Shown one piece after another: positions 1 to 11,080 of a stretch of 64,000 nt of DNA; the stretch's first letter is position 1; each line of letters begins with the position of its first letter. The position numbers and the translations under genes were made by a program. Origin of the DNA: Rhodeus uyekii (Eukaryota > Chordata > Actinopteri > Cypriniformes > Acheilognathidae); assembly GCA_037043235.1 (NCBI GenBank), contig JAWRVZ010000028.1, forward strand, positions 857,001-921,000, in the 5' to 3' direction. Below the pieces are notes generated by a model. The model was not told the DNA's origin and did no database searches. It saw only the letters and a list, made by a program, of their open reading frames with translations.

Positions 1-464
1 CGATAAAAACAGAGTGTACAGCCGACGGGAACCACCTAGCAACAAAAAAAAGAATTATCATATTTTTCAAAACTACTGCCTTGATCAACACAAAATAAGT
101 GTCATTTGAAAGATCTGAGTCTGAACTTTACAATGCATGTAGCCGATTTGATTAACGTCTTAGTAGTGCAGAGTTATCAGCTGAATTTATGAAATATTAT
201 TTTTGATAGTCATGTGTCATATGTAATTTGAAAGGTCTCAAAGAGTAGAATACAAGCATAATTGGTTTGGGCTTTAACTAAACTTGAGCTAAACTCACTC
301 AGACTTTTTCGTTTTTTATCGAAATGTAATGAGATTTATTTTTCTTTCTTTTGACTTTCCTTGCTATAGTTTTGAGTCTTTAATTTGTGTATGTCTCTAA
401 CCCTAACCTTCAGGGCTTAAAGGATGTCAGACGTTGACACTTATGGGTCTGTTATTCTCCACAG
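1..464. other. trim55-like intron, left edge of window
   Basis: No exon is visible before the acceptor at 463-464. The RING-finger exon expected for a MuRF protein is not here and should lie to the left of the window. The end of the stretch (424-464) is open in the reading frame of the following B-box exon and begins with an ATG; an in-frame TAA lies at 417-419, just upstream of that ATG. Confidence 0.6.
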
Positions 465-3400
465 CAGCAGACCTTCTCCTGAGAGGAAGGATGACCAGCC
501 GATGTGTGAGGTCCATGAGGACGAGAAAATCAACATATACTGCCTGACCTGCAGCGTCCCTACTTGTTCAATGTGTAAAGTGTTCGGCTCCCATAAGGAC
601 TGTGAAGTTGCCCCTCTTAACAGTATTTACCAGACGCAAAAGGTAAAAAATCTAGCACTTTCTGGGGCATATTAATATTTATGATTGTCTGATGAAGTAC
701 ACCATAGTTTGCGTCAGTATTTGCGTTTGTCTGCGCAGCATATATTTTTACAGTGTGTGTGTGTGTTAATATGCTTACCCACGTCCTCATCTCCAGACAG
801 AGCTCACGGATGGAATAGCAATGATGGTGGGCAATAATGACAGAATTCAAGGCATCATCAGTCAGTTGGAGGAGACCTGCAGAACCATAGAGGTTAGTCA
901 CCCTGTGTGGGGGCTTATCCCTCCCCAAAACCTGGCATAAGAACAGGATTATTGATGAGGAACGTAAGAACGCTTCCTCTGACAAAAGATGCACGCGCTC
1001 TGGCATGGACGAGCCAGCCAGGCAGGAAGCTGGATTCTCTCCAGACCTCACAGTTGCATTCACAGAGGCTCCATGACTGACAAGCAAGCAGAAATGAGCT
1101 GTCTCTGTTGAGCATATGGCTCCTCTGACAGAAAGTCATTGTGAGCAAGGTTGAGGGTTAGATGCGGTCGAAGGAAATAAACAGGTAGTCAAACTAGGGA
1201 TTTAGAGAGTGAAAGAGCTTCAAACCTTAATCTTTAAAAAACGTTGTTTATCCAAAGCTACATTGGGCCCATATAGTGTTTATGAAGTGGCGTTCTTTAG
1301 TGAAATTATATGCAGATTATACTGTACATTCATAATGTACGCAAGCGCACAAATGTTTGTGATTGGTACGATTTTTAAATGATTTAGAAAAGTCTCTTAT
1401 GCTGTTCCATTTATAAATAATAAAAATCTGTACTATTGTTAAATATTGTAAACAGTTATTACTGTTTTCTGTTTAAATATGATGGCAGAGTTGAATTTTC
1501 AGCATCATTAATTTTCAGTCATCAGTGTCACGTGATCATTCAGAAAACATCCTAATATGATGATTTGCTGTTCAGGAAACATTTCTCATTATTGTCGATG
1601 TTGAAAACAGTTGTGCTACTTACTGTATTTCCCTGCATATAACCCGCAGACGCAGATAACCCGCACCCTCACATAGCCCGCGGGTGTTGGGGGCTTGTGT
1701 AAAAAAAAAAAAAAGATCGTCGGTATAACCCGCACCCTTATATAACCCGCACCCATAGATTGATTAACTTTTTTGTGTACGTTCACATTTCGAATTTTAA
1801 ATGTTGCTCGCATGACGTCAACTATCCATAAATCGGTACACAGTGCCTGTGCACGAAATTCAAACAATAAGAAAACAAACACAAGTTAGAATCAGAACAA
1901 AAAGAAAAAGCAGTCTCTCCCTTAAGAAGCGTATTCTACAGGTGTTGATCATTGGATGAGATGAGAAGAGCCTGCCCTCATGGCAGCACAGCCAATCACG
2001 TCGTCTTGCATGATTGACAGGTCAGACAGCCTTTTTTGTGTACGTTCACATTTCGAATTTTAAATGTTGGACAGCCTATCAGCTGTCCAGCCTATGTTGG
2101 ACAGGTCAGACAGCCTATCAGCACCAGCTGTCAGAGTGACAGTACAAGCGTCAGAGACAACAACCCTCGCAAGACAGAAAAACAGAAAGAAAATACTGCC
2201 CAAAAAGAAACTTACATCCTTAGGGAAGTAACCAATATATTGAAATATTATTACGTGCAAAAAATTTGTGATATAGCCCACACCCTTATATAGCCCGCAC
2301 CCCCCTGCGGGGTTTGTAAAATCTGGTATAACCCGCGGGTTATATGCGGGAAAATACAGTAATACTTTTTGTGAATAATTTTTATGTATAGAAAGTTCAA
2401 AAGAAGTGTCACTTTATATAACTTTAATGCTGAATAAAAGTATTAGTTTCTTTTAAAATCACACGTAACTTTTGAACGATGGCGTATATAATATAAATAT
2501 ACTTGGATTTATTATATACTGTACTTTTATAAATATGAATGTATTGTAATTCATATTTACCTGTATATTATTCTGTATATTTACAGGAAAATGGCAGGCG
2601 ACAGAAGTCCAATGTGTGTGAAAAGTTTGACCACTTGTATGCCATTCTGGAGGACAGGAAGAGAGAGATGAACCTGAAAGTGAATGATGAACAGGAAGAG
2701 AAACTCAATTACATACGTGGCCTTACAAGAAAGTATAGAGATCATCTGGAAACCATGACCAAAATCATGGAGACAGGAATCCAGACACTGGAAGAACCTG
2801 AGATGGCTGTTTTCTTACAGGTCCTTTAACTAGGTTACCACAATCATGGAAAAATCATACTTTTTAAAAGCCTAGAAAATGTATGTAAATGAGTAATATA
2901 CATTTTCCTAGTTTTGCTCTGCTCTAAAATTATTTGTAAAAGTTTCGAGAAAAAACTTAATCCAAAGGTAGTGAAAAAATATCTATTTAAGGGTCTTACC
3001 GCAGGATTCGTACACTATTAAACATAATTATTTAAATCTATGAATTCAAAAGATTGGCATGAAAACATTAAAAATTGATGAGTGGGAGCCCTGTAGACAT
3101 TCATTATATTTTATACATACTTTTCATGTTATCTTGTCGTAAAAGAAATCTCTTTCTCTCTCATACATGCCATTCAGAATTCCAAACCCCTCTTTCAAAA
3201 GTAAGTATCGATCCTTTCTGCTACATTATTGCGTATTTTACATTTTGTACATAACCCGAATTGATTTCTTGTTTGCTAGAATTACAGAGGCATCGAATAC
3301 CTCGCACCTGGAGCGAGTTGAGCGCGGCTATGAGAACATGGATCGTTACTCTGTGAGCTTCAAGAGAGAGTGCAGGGCCCTGCGCAATATCGACTTCGCC

Positions 3401-4052
3401 AGAGGTACGGCTCACCTAAAACGCTCATCAACCTTTGACTATCAAAGTGTGGCTTTAAATCAAGTTAGCTTGTTGAACTGATTACTGTATGAACATATCG
3501 TTTTCATGTACCATTCAAAAGTCTCTTCAAGCGTTCTCAAATTGTGACTCAGTGGGCAACCGGTTCAAAAGCCAGCCTGGCTTTTCAGTATATTAGTCAG
3601 ATTTGTCAGCCAATTTTATACAAAATCATCCGTAGGGGGCTGATGGTATCTTCACACTTGAGAATGGGTTGAGGAAATTGAACTGTTCCTTTTTTCACTG
3701 TTAGAGCGTGTTTGTGTGGTTAAAAAGACTAAAGTTTTAACTTCTTTAATCTTGAGCGCCGCATTTTTAGAACGCTGTTTATGCAAGAGTTGCTTGAAAA
3801 AGATGCGGAAAATAAAAAATAGAGCACGTTTACAAAGGAAAAACAATGGAAATCAAAAATGTGTTCTGTGTGAATGACTGTGCAGATGATGATGATGATG
3901 AAGAGGAGGAGGACGAGGATGATGTGGGCATTGATGTGGACGGGCAGACAGCCTCAGGAGAAGTGGACTCACTGAGCCAGCTGAACGAAACCCTACCGCC
4001 CCTTCTGCCCCCACAAACCCTGAGCACACGTAGACCCGCCGCATCATCCTAA
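465..4052 (+). CDS. trim55b: MuRF-family TRIM protein (TRIM55-like), 5'-partial
   Basis: Six spliced exons are visible: 465-642, 797-892, 2587-2820, 3178-3200, 3280-3404 and 3886-4052 (stop TAA). All introns are GT/AG and the phases join without a break (823 nt). The first exon encodes the B-box zinc finger (MCEVHEDEKINIYC, then CxxC and HKDC). The next exons encode the coiled coil, and 3178-3404 encodes the COS-box-like segment ending NIDFAR. The last exon gives an acidic D/E run and a Pro/Leu tail. MuRFs are sarcomere-associated E3 ligases that bind titin and microtubules. The RING exon is missing because the window starts inside the gene. Choice of TRIM55 over TRIM54/63 rests on closeness to remembered human TRIM55 (DQPMC, EEPEMAVFLQ, GYENM) and on the crh neighbour; the 'b' suffix is inferred. 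The C-terminus is much shorter than human TRIM55 (about 540 residues). Confidence 0.85.
1623..2359. mobile_element. pogo/Tigger-like non-autonomous DNA transposon (family 1)
   Basis: A 737-bp element in an intron of the trim55-like gene. Terminal inverted repeats start CTGTATTTCCC and end GGGAAAATACAG, extend about 25 bp through ATATAACCCGC, and are flanked by TA on both sides, as for Tc1/mariner/pogo insertions. Several ATAACCCGCACCC units sit next to each end. A 37-bp internal stretch occurs twice (about 1768-1806 and 2034-2070). No transposase is readable. Part of the interior (about 1866-2140) reappears in reverse complement at 36720-36945. Confidence 0.8.
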
Positions 4053-4410
4053 CTTTACGAAGTGCACATGCCAACACAAATATTGATCCATTGTTCTTTT
4101 CGCAACCTCTCCACAACACCTACAGCTGTAAAACAGACCAGTGAATTTCAGATGCTGGTACTGTTTTGTTTTTTTGTAGCTTTTTTTGTGTCAGTTGCTG
4201 CTTTAGATAAGTCAGTACATGACTAAATATAAATGTAGATGACTTAAGAAACCCTTCCAAGATTTGTGGTGTTGTTTACTGCGTAGGGAGTGTTCATGTG
4301 GTTTGATTGCAGTTGGCACAGCAGTGGTTCTGAATGATATGATTCGTTATAAATCTTCTGGATTTCAAATTTATATACGTCAATGACAAATAAAAGGTTA
4401 CCCTTGTGCA
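4053..4410 (+). other. trim55-like 3' UTR with poly(A) signal
   Basis: Non-coding sequence following the stop codon. The first AATAAA hexamer is at 4389-4394, so the short transcript should end near 4410. The next few hundred bases (to about 4960) are less AT-rich than the flanks and could be an extended 3' UTR, but no stronger signal was seen. Confidence 0.5.
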
Positions 4411-5537
4411 GTGTGAGCGTTTGTAACATATTTCATTTAAACCAACATCCAATTCAGTTCAATTTGGACTGAAAGAATTGGTTTATGACATATACAGTAA
4501 ATGCCTGATCGACTTGAAGGAACAAGGCGTGGAGATTGTCTTCCTCTGGTTTTATATGGGATGAGTAAACAAGTGTTGTCACACATCTCGGTGGTCGAGA
4601 TGAAATAACGATGCCAGGACATTGCGCAATACATATATTCTGGCCCAGTGGAGGGTGATCAGTGACAGGATATGCATCTGTGGCTGGATTCACACAGAAC
4701 AGCTACAACAAACTTAATGAGGCCCAGGAAGCACAACCGAAAAACCATGTGTGGCTTCAGCAAAGAGTGGATCTTTTGTGGTGCTGCGTAAAACATAAGG
4801 CTTAAGCGAGTTGACATTTTCTTAGTTTGAGTTTGTTCGAACACAACATTATTGATCGGATTTAGATGTGCTTCAAGCATAAAATTTAGGACATGGTTCA
4901 GTGAAACTCTACACCCATGAGTTCCAGTTGCTGCATATATAGAGTGAGTCACCATATGTCAGTTATTTGATTTGGTGTGTAACATTTCAGTCAGTTATCT
5001 TTTTCAATAATATGCAAGGCTGCTGTTTTTTGCCCAAATTAAGTGCATTTTCTTTTTGGAGACATGCTGCCAAGTCCAGAAAGAATTCAGTCCTTTTCGA
5101 AATATTGCATTAGTGTCATTGAGCGTCAGTATATTGATTTAATTAGTCTTGTGTGTGTGCAATATACTCTAGGTATATGTGTTTATGACTTGCATCTGAG
5201 CTCTATGTTTAATTACTAGATTTAATTCTCTAAAGGTTGGTTGTAAAATGATCTTTTAATGTTGTATGGTCACGTTTACCTTTTTAATTGTAACAAATAA
5301 GAAGGAAGAATTGTTCTCACCTGGTTAAGCAAATTAGAAAAAAAAAACATTTATTGATCCTTAATGCCATAGGATTGATCCCGGTTCTTTGTGGTTATAC
5401 TGACAACATGTTATTGTATTTTTTAATACAAATGAATTTGTGCTGATTGTGAAATATTAGTAGATGTATTTTTTTTTATTAATCACTTATTCCATGTCAA
5501 TAATCTAGACAAGAGGTGTCAAACTGGCTTTCAAATT
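4411..5537. other. intergenic, trim55-like / crhb tail-to-tail gap
   Basis: No supported gene. The two genes converge here. Short open frames at 4437-4955 on the minus strand have no family resemblance. The remainder is AT-rich with homopolymer runs. Confidence 0.5.
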
Positions 5538-5543
5538 TTTATT
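5538..5543 (-). terminator. crhb: crhb polyadenylation signal
   Basis: TTTATT on the plus strand is AATAAA on the minus strand, about 430 bp beyond the crhb stop codon. It is the first such hexamer I see downstream of the stop on that strand. Confidence 0.5.
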
Positions 5544-5972
5544 GAAAAATATAAATATAAGACATTCTCTTGCACAACAAAAATTAATGGTTGCTCATTA
5601 GTTTATTAACAAACTTAAACAAAGGACTGTATGTTACAATGAAACTCAAGTCTGTCAGAAAAAATAATGCAGTACTGGAAAATATTGTTGTTGTTTTTTG
5701 TGTTTTTTTTTTAAAGAAACCCAAACGTTTTCTTCATCAACACTTTTGAATGACCACTTATACAATAACACTGATGGAAAGTGATGACAGTTTTGCGCTT
5801 CTGAACACTTTTGATTCATATACACCTACTGTACTCTATTCGCCTTCATTGAAATATCTACAAATAAGTCACCGGTATAAATAGATCATGATGGAAAAGC
5901 AGCACTATGGTACAGAATATTCATGTTTGTGCTAAATGTAAAAATATCTTTGGCTAATGGGTTTTCTCATGG

Positions 5973-6461
5973 TTACTTCCCGAATATTTCCATCATTTTG
6001 CGGTTGCTGTGAGCTTGCTGGGCCATTTGCTCGGCTCTGGCCATCTCCAGTACTTCTCGTAGCAGATGAAAGGTCAGATCCAGGGAAATCGGTGGTTCCT
6101 CCGACCTGCGCTCTCTCTCCATTGAATCGAGCTCCCGGAGAGCGTAACTGCCACCCAAGCGGCCGATGTTTCCAACTTTCCCCTCCAACAGACGCTGCGT
6201 TAACTGGAGCTGCAGTGCTCTTTTGGAATACTGGGATGTCTCGGAGAAGCTGTCGGCTGGGGATCGGGGAGAATTCTGGTTTCTGTTACCGAGCCGGATG
6301 AAGTACTCCTCCCCTAAGCGTGCCAAAACCGGCGGGGACTGTCGCTCTCCATCGGGATCCGTGGCTGGCTGGTTGGAGCTGCTTTCGATGGCTCTACAAT
6401 CATACGGTGGTGGAAAGGCAACGAGCAGAGCCACGGTGGTGACGAGAAAATTGAGCTTCAT
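5973..6461 (-). CDS. crhb: corticotropin-releasing hormone precursor
   Basis: A single coding exon of 162 residues. The order is: signal peptide (about 1-24, MKLNFLVTTVALLVAFPPP), a cryptic propeptide, a dibasic RERR processing site at 116-119, then the 41-residue hormone at 120-160 (starts SEEPPISLDL, ends RKMMEIF) followed by GK for C-terminal amidation. CRH is the hypothalamic releasing factor of the stress axis, acting through class B receptors on pituitary corticotropes. Vertebrate crh genes have one 5' non-coding exon and one exon holding the whole coding region, and that layout is present here: a minus-strand acceptor lies at 6485-6486, with exon 2 beginning at 6484, 23 bp before the ATG. 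The near-identity to remembered zebrafish Crhb supports the 'b' paralogue. The gene is intact. Confidence 0.97.
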   Translation of the reverse strand: MKLNFLVTTVALLVAFPPPYDCRAIESSSNQPATDPDGERQSPPVLARLGEEYFIRLGNRNQNSPRSPADSFSETSQYSKRALQLQLTQRLLEGKVGNIGRLGGSYALRELDSMERERRSEEPPISLDLTFHLLREVLEMARAEQMAQQAHSNRKMMEIFGK

Positions 6462-6932
6462 GTCAAAAAAGTGGCGCGGAGAATCTGTGGGAGAAGTGAG
6501 TCAATTATGCGCACGATTTCAACTTCTCAGAAACTGCTTTGCGCACTCTAGGACAGCTCAATTAACGACAGATGCATTTTTTCTTTAAAAAGGCGTCCTT
6601 AATAAACATTTGCATGCATAATTGCATTGCACAATTGTACATTTCGAAGTCCACTTGGGCATTTACGCGCGCCTTAAAGTTGGATAGATGGGTGCCTCAT
6701 TGTGCGCAAAACACGAGGAAGCATCCATAGCAATACAAACTGACTATAATAAAGATTAATAACAATGTAACATGTTGTTAGCTAAAGTTAAGGCTACCTC
6801 AGTATGAGTCGTCTTATTCTAGATAAGATGTTGCGTACCTGTGCGTAATTGGTATATCCTTGGATGGTTTTTGAACTTTGCGAGGTGCGTCTCTCTTCCA
6901 GTTGTTGGCTATCAAGTTACTTTTAGGACTTC
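6462..6932 (-). other. crhb: crhb 5' UTR: non-coding exon 1 and intron 1
   Basis: Exon 2 begins at 6484 after a pyrimidine-rich acceptor. A matching donor (CAG/GTACGC on the minus strand) gives exon 1 an end at 6839. The start, near 6930, is inferred from the TATA box about 27 bp upstream. The intron is therefore about 354 bp (6485-6838). This is inferred from splice signals, without transcript data. Confidence 0.65.
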
Positions 6933-6956
6933 TTCAAAGGAAGGCTGGAGTTTGCA

Positions 6957-6964
6957 TTTATATA
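6957..6964 (-). promoter_or_regulatory. crhb: crhb TATA box (with upstream CCAAT)
   Basis: TATATAAA on the minus strand, about 500 bp upstream of the start codon and about 27 bp before the inferred transcription start. A CCAAT pentamer (minus strand) lies at 7013-7017 and an AP-1-like TGAGTCAT at 7068-7075. I did not find a perfect TGACGTCA CRE, which mammalian CRH promoters have. Confidence 0.7.
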
Positions 6965-7222
6965 GGCACGGCCAGCGACAAGTGTCACGCATTTAGTAGC
7001 TTGCGGCTGCGCATTGGAGAGCGAGAGCCGACTTGAATGAACGTAAGTGAACAGTTTTCGGTTTGAATGAGTCATCGAGGTGTGTGTGTATGTGTGTGTC
7101 ACTGAGAGTGGATGTGTATTAAAGAAAACGCATACAAACCAAGGGTATTTTAGGACCCGATATATTGATCTTTTCTCCTCTTTAATGAGCATGTAAGACA
7201 GTGCGTTCTAAATATTTTGAAA

Positions 7223-7489
7223 GCTTTATTATTATTTACTCACCCTCAAGTTGTTCCAATTTGATTATTTCTTCTGTTTAGCACAATTTAAAAAATGTCA
7301 GTAAACAAGCAGTTGATGGGCTTCATTGACTTCCATAGTATCTTTTTTTCCCCTATATGGAAGTCATCAGTTGTTTGGTTATCCAGATTCTTCCAAATAT
7401 CTTCTTTTATGTGCAGAACAAAGAAAGAAAACCTGAGGGTGAGTAAATGATGACAGAGGTTTCAATTCTAGATGAACAATCCCTTTAAA
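7223..7489. mobile_element. MITE with CTCACCCTCA arms
   Basis: Two inverted arms carry ATTTACTCACCCTCA (left) and its complement (right). The right end reads into CCCTTTAAA, the end of the abundant cyprinid repeat whose other copies here start AAAGGGATAGTTCACC. The left outer end looks truncated. Related copies are at 17508-17601, 20489-20545 and 60680-60836. Confidence 0.6.
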
Positions 7490-9864
7490 TGCAGCTTGTT
7501 TGACCAATGTGTTATTGACAGGTTTTGAATATTTGATTATTTGATCTTTACTTAATGGGGTATTCATATATATTACTAAAGATGCATTTTAAAGTTGTGT
7601 AACTGCAGTAGTCAATTCCTTGGTCCCAGTCCAGTTTGTTCCCTCCTTAAAATCATCATCAAATAAACCACAGGTTGTTGTTTGGCTGCATGAGGCGTGG
7701 TGAACTTCGGGCAATGTTCTAGTGGGTGTCACTTCTCCAGACAGCACAGACAGAGCTTTGGGTCCTGGTGATTACAGATGCGCAGCGGCAGGACCACGTC
7801 ACTCTCGTAGTCACTGCTGTCAAGTGCTGTCCTCCCCCCTCGCTCTGCTCTGGCCATGAGGGAGGCTGGGAGATGGAACACTTGGCTTGAGCCCCTTCAC
7901 ACCTGCTTACAGAATGCCAATCAGATGGCGTCCCAATCAGCTTTGAGACAATACATGCTAACGTGTAAAGAAACAGAGGTTACTTATTTCCTACTTGATT
8001 TGAAAGGAAATTCCACATTGTTGCTTTGTGTCCTTTCATCTAGTTTTGTGGGTTATCCATTAAAAAAACAACAACAAAAAAAACAGTGGTTGGTTTTTAC
8101 ATTTTTTTCACGGCAAAAAACAAACAAAAACATGCAAAAATTAGATTAGATTAGATTCAACTTTATTGTCATTACACAAGTACAGGTACAAGGCAACGAA
8201 ATGCAGTGGCAACGAAATGCAGAATTATAGAAAAAATAGAATTATTAGGTATAAGATTAATAGGATGTAAAACAAGGTCTGAAATAGAGTGCAAATAGGG
8301 TTGCGGAAGTAAAAACTAATTTGTCCATAATACATTTATTTTGAACAATAACTTTTAAACCTTTAAAGACAGGAATGTGAGCTACGAGCAAACTAAATAT
8401 TCTAAACAAATAAAAAAAGTTTAGTTTTCTGTTTAGTTCAATGTAACTTGTAATTTCTCTGTAAATATTCAGTGTTTTATGCTATATTGTTTATATAAAA
8501 TCAACTGGAAAAAAATACTACAATGAATTGAATATCAGAATTAGGATATTAATTGTTGGATACAATTTTGAAATCAAAGAAATCTGATGTGGACCAGCCA
8601 AAATAACTATTTTAACAATCGATACAGATATTTAGCTAACATGTCTTGCTTATCTAACATATGCAATAGTCTTTACAATAAAAGCATGGGATTTTTTGAA
8701 AAAAAGTCATGGGGCACCAATTTGCACCTTATTTGTGGAAAGTGCCATTACATTTATGATATGTGGGATGGGGAAGGCTCAAGGGAAAAAGGCTGACGGT
8801 TAACAAGAAGAGTGGATTCATCCCAAGAATAACGTTATTATGGATAATGACTGCATCCATCTACGATAAAGCTGACAGATGAAGAAGGCGGCAGACATCT
8901 TGGTTCTATTTCCAGCTCCTCAAAGCACCTAGTCCCTAATCCACTCAAATTTACGCCGGTGATTCACTCTGTAAATTAATTATTATTATATTTGCCCCAC
9001 ATTGAGCAGCCATCTGTGTAATCCTAAAGTTAGACAATACACCTTTATGAACCAATTCCTAACTTTCATTGACGTTTTAGACTGAATACTTTTTCCACTC
9101 TGTGGGATTTTTCATTCTGATTGATTGAATGAAGGATTCAAACAAATGATGAGGTCAAAAGCTTAAGCGTTTCTCCGCAAAATAAAGTACAGCAATTTTC
9201 CGTCTCCCTTCAGGCCCGGTGTCAAGTCCCATCATGACATGCTGCTGCTTCCTGACACAAATCCAACGTACCACCTCGCTGTAAAATTCGCAAATTCGCT
9301 TGTGGTCATCGATGTCACTATGATTTCAAATCAACATCTGTAAGTGGATCACAAAACATGCCACACGACGAAACACAGGAAGTGCTGTCGGCCCAGCACG
9401 CTGAATCCATATCAGCACTGAATGCGGTTTATTAACTAGTAATAATAATAATCAGAAAAAAATATGATGTGTTGGTATGTTTACCTGCAGATCTAAAGAC
9501 TGGCAGACATCAGAGACTGGAGACTGAAACATTAAATCTAGCTCTTGATAAGCCTAGCACTCAAAGTTCATTCGAATCTTTACCTCTATTGTTCCTCACA
9601 TCTGCATAAGACACTTCACTTTCATCCTTGTAATTGCATCGGATTACGGCAGAGCTGTTGACAATGACACCGTTAAGCTGTGCAGCGTCATCAACAGATA
9701 CAGCCTATTCTGGTCAACTGCGAAGAGATATCAATAAAGGTTGTCAGTAGTAGAAATGAGTTTAAAGAGGCTCAGGGAGCCTGTTGAGCTCCCTGCACCA
9801 AATAGACTGTGGTTTAGATAGAAAGGCTCATCGGATTTCTCAATGGGGTGTTTGCTGATATGAA
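7490..9864. other. intergenic, no gene seen
   Basis: AT-rich DNA with only short unrecognised open frames. The segment 8141-8300 contains a dispersed repeat (separate entry). A plain stretch at 8900-9760 has no repeat or gene signature I can name. Confidence 0.5.
8141..8300 (+). repeat. dispersed fish repeat (TTCAACTTTATTGTCATTACAC type)
   Basis: It starts with tandem TTAGA units and continues with a segment common in fish genomes, including a duplicated GGCAACGAAATGCAG. It resembles the 3' tail of a non-LTR element, but I cannot assign the family with certainty. Confidence 0.5.
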
Positions 9865-9969
9865 TTGGTGTCTTTAATTAAATCTAAAAAAAACTCACAA
9901 TACTGGCTTGCTCCTAGTTTTCAAGCATATATTAATAGCGCATATATATATATTAATTAAAGACACCAA
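9865..9969. repeat. 17-bp perfect inverted repeat
   Basis: TTGGTGTCTTTAATTAA at 9865-9881 is matched by its exact reverse complement at 9953-9969, with a 71-bp spacer. It may be a small MITE or a cruciform-forming site. No target duplication was recognised. Confidence 0.7.
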
Positions 9970-10130
9970 ATTAAGTGAAATACTTCACTCCATTACCCAA
10001 CGCTTATGGTACAATGTGTTGTGTACAGGAAATCCTGTATAGATTCATTAGTATGTACTGAATTTGAAGAATTTAATTCTTGAATGTCAATCTTTGCACT
10101 TTTTTGGCACCTTGCAATTTAAAATCCTTA

Positions 10131-10885
10131 TGTCAGGGTTATGAAGATCGAGGACTCAATTGCAAAGAGGATGAACTTTATTAACAAAATAAAATAAAAC
10201 TCAAACATAAACCACCTCGAGGGGGAAAAATGGACTTGACCAGACACAACTAGAAACAGGAACCGACAAAGAGATGACATGTAGAGACAAAATAAGGACA
10301 ACGACGCGACACAGGACAGCAAACATGAGGAGATTAAATACACACAGGAGGAAGGGTAATTGAACGGGAAACAGCTGGGAAAAATAAAACTAATGACAAC
10401 GAAACAAGACGGGCGAGGTAACAGTGACGAGACACGAACACGCAGCCAATGCGAACGCGCATCGCCGCGTGTTCACATTAAACAAAGACGGCGCGCAGCT
10501 GGTGAAAACCAAACTGCACGCGACACGAAAACACAACACGAAAGCATGCTTACCGCGTGCTTACAACGATGCACAAAGACCCGAGAGGACGCGGAATCAA
10601 GCAAGCCCTAAGTGGGCGCGTACCCACTCAAAAAACAGAGCGCGCGAGAACAAGCAAACACCTGTTCTCATGCGCTCGCAACAAGGATGAACACACGGGT
10701 CATGAATGTCCGAATCCCGACACAAACCAAAACTAGACAAGACTAGTCTCAGGATCAGACATCATAACATGCATAATGTTACACAGACAAGTGCGCGCGG
10801 CTCAAAACACGAGACATTGCGGTAGTGTCAGAGCTCTGCCACAAAACCAAGAAACGACTAGACCGAATGTGGCAGAACCCTGACA
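10131..10885 (-). mobile_element. solo LTR with 5-bp target duplication
   Basis: A 755-bp unit begins TGTCAGGGTT and ends AACCCTGACA, so it has TG...CA ends inside a 10-bp inverted repeat. It is flanked by CCTTA on both sides (10126-10130 and 10886-10890). Read on the minus strand it has a TATTTAA box and, near its 3' end, AATAAAGTTC, in the order expected for U3-R-U5. It is far more GC- and CpG-rich than its surroundings. No internal retrotransposon genes accompany it, so it is best read as a solo LTR left by recombination. A non-autonomous DNA element is less likely given the 5-bp duplication and TG/CA ends. Confidence 0.75.
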
Positions 10886-10957
10886 CCTTATAAATAAAAC
10901 ATTTATATTTTATATAAATGTGTAATATTGAAATATTTGTCTATGGCACAAATCATT

Positions 10958-11080
10958 TTTACCTGAAAAATATAACTTATTCAATAACTACAAACCGAAT
11001 TTTGCTTCTTACAGTTATATTTACCTGAAAAATATAACTTATTCAATAACTACAAACCAAATTTTGCTGCTTACATTTTT
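10958..11080. repeat. tandem repeat, 62-bp period, two copies
   Basis: The segment starting TTACCTGAAAAATATAACTT occurs at about 10959 and again 62 bp later, with only two or three differences through TTTTGCTNCTTACA. Confidence 0.85.

Noticed and set aside
3886..3900. (GAT)n run as a microsatellite
   Set aside because: It is in frame within the last exon of the TRIM55-like gene and encodes the acidic tail seen in MuRF proteins.
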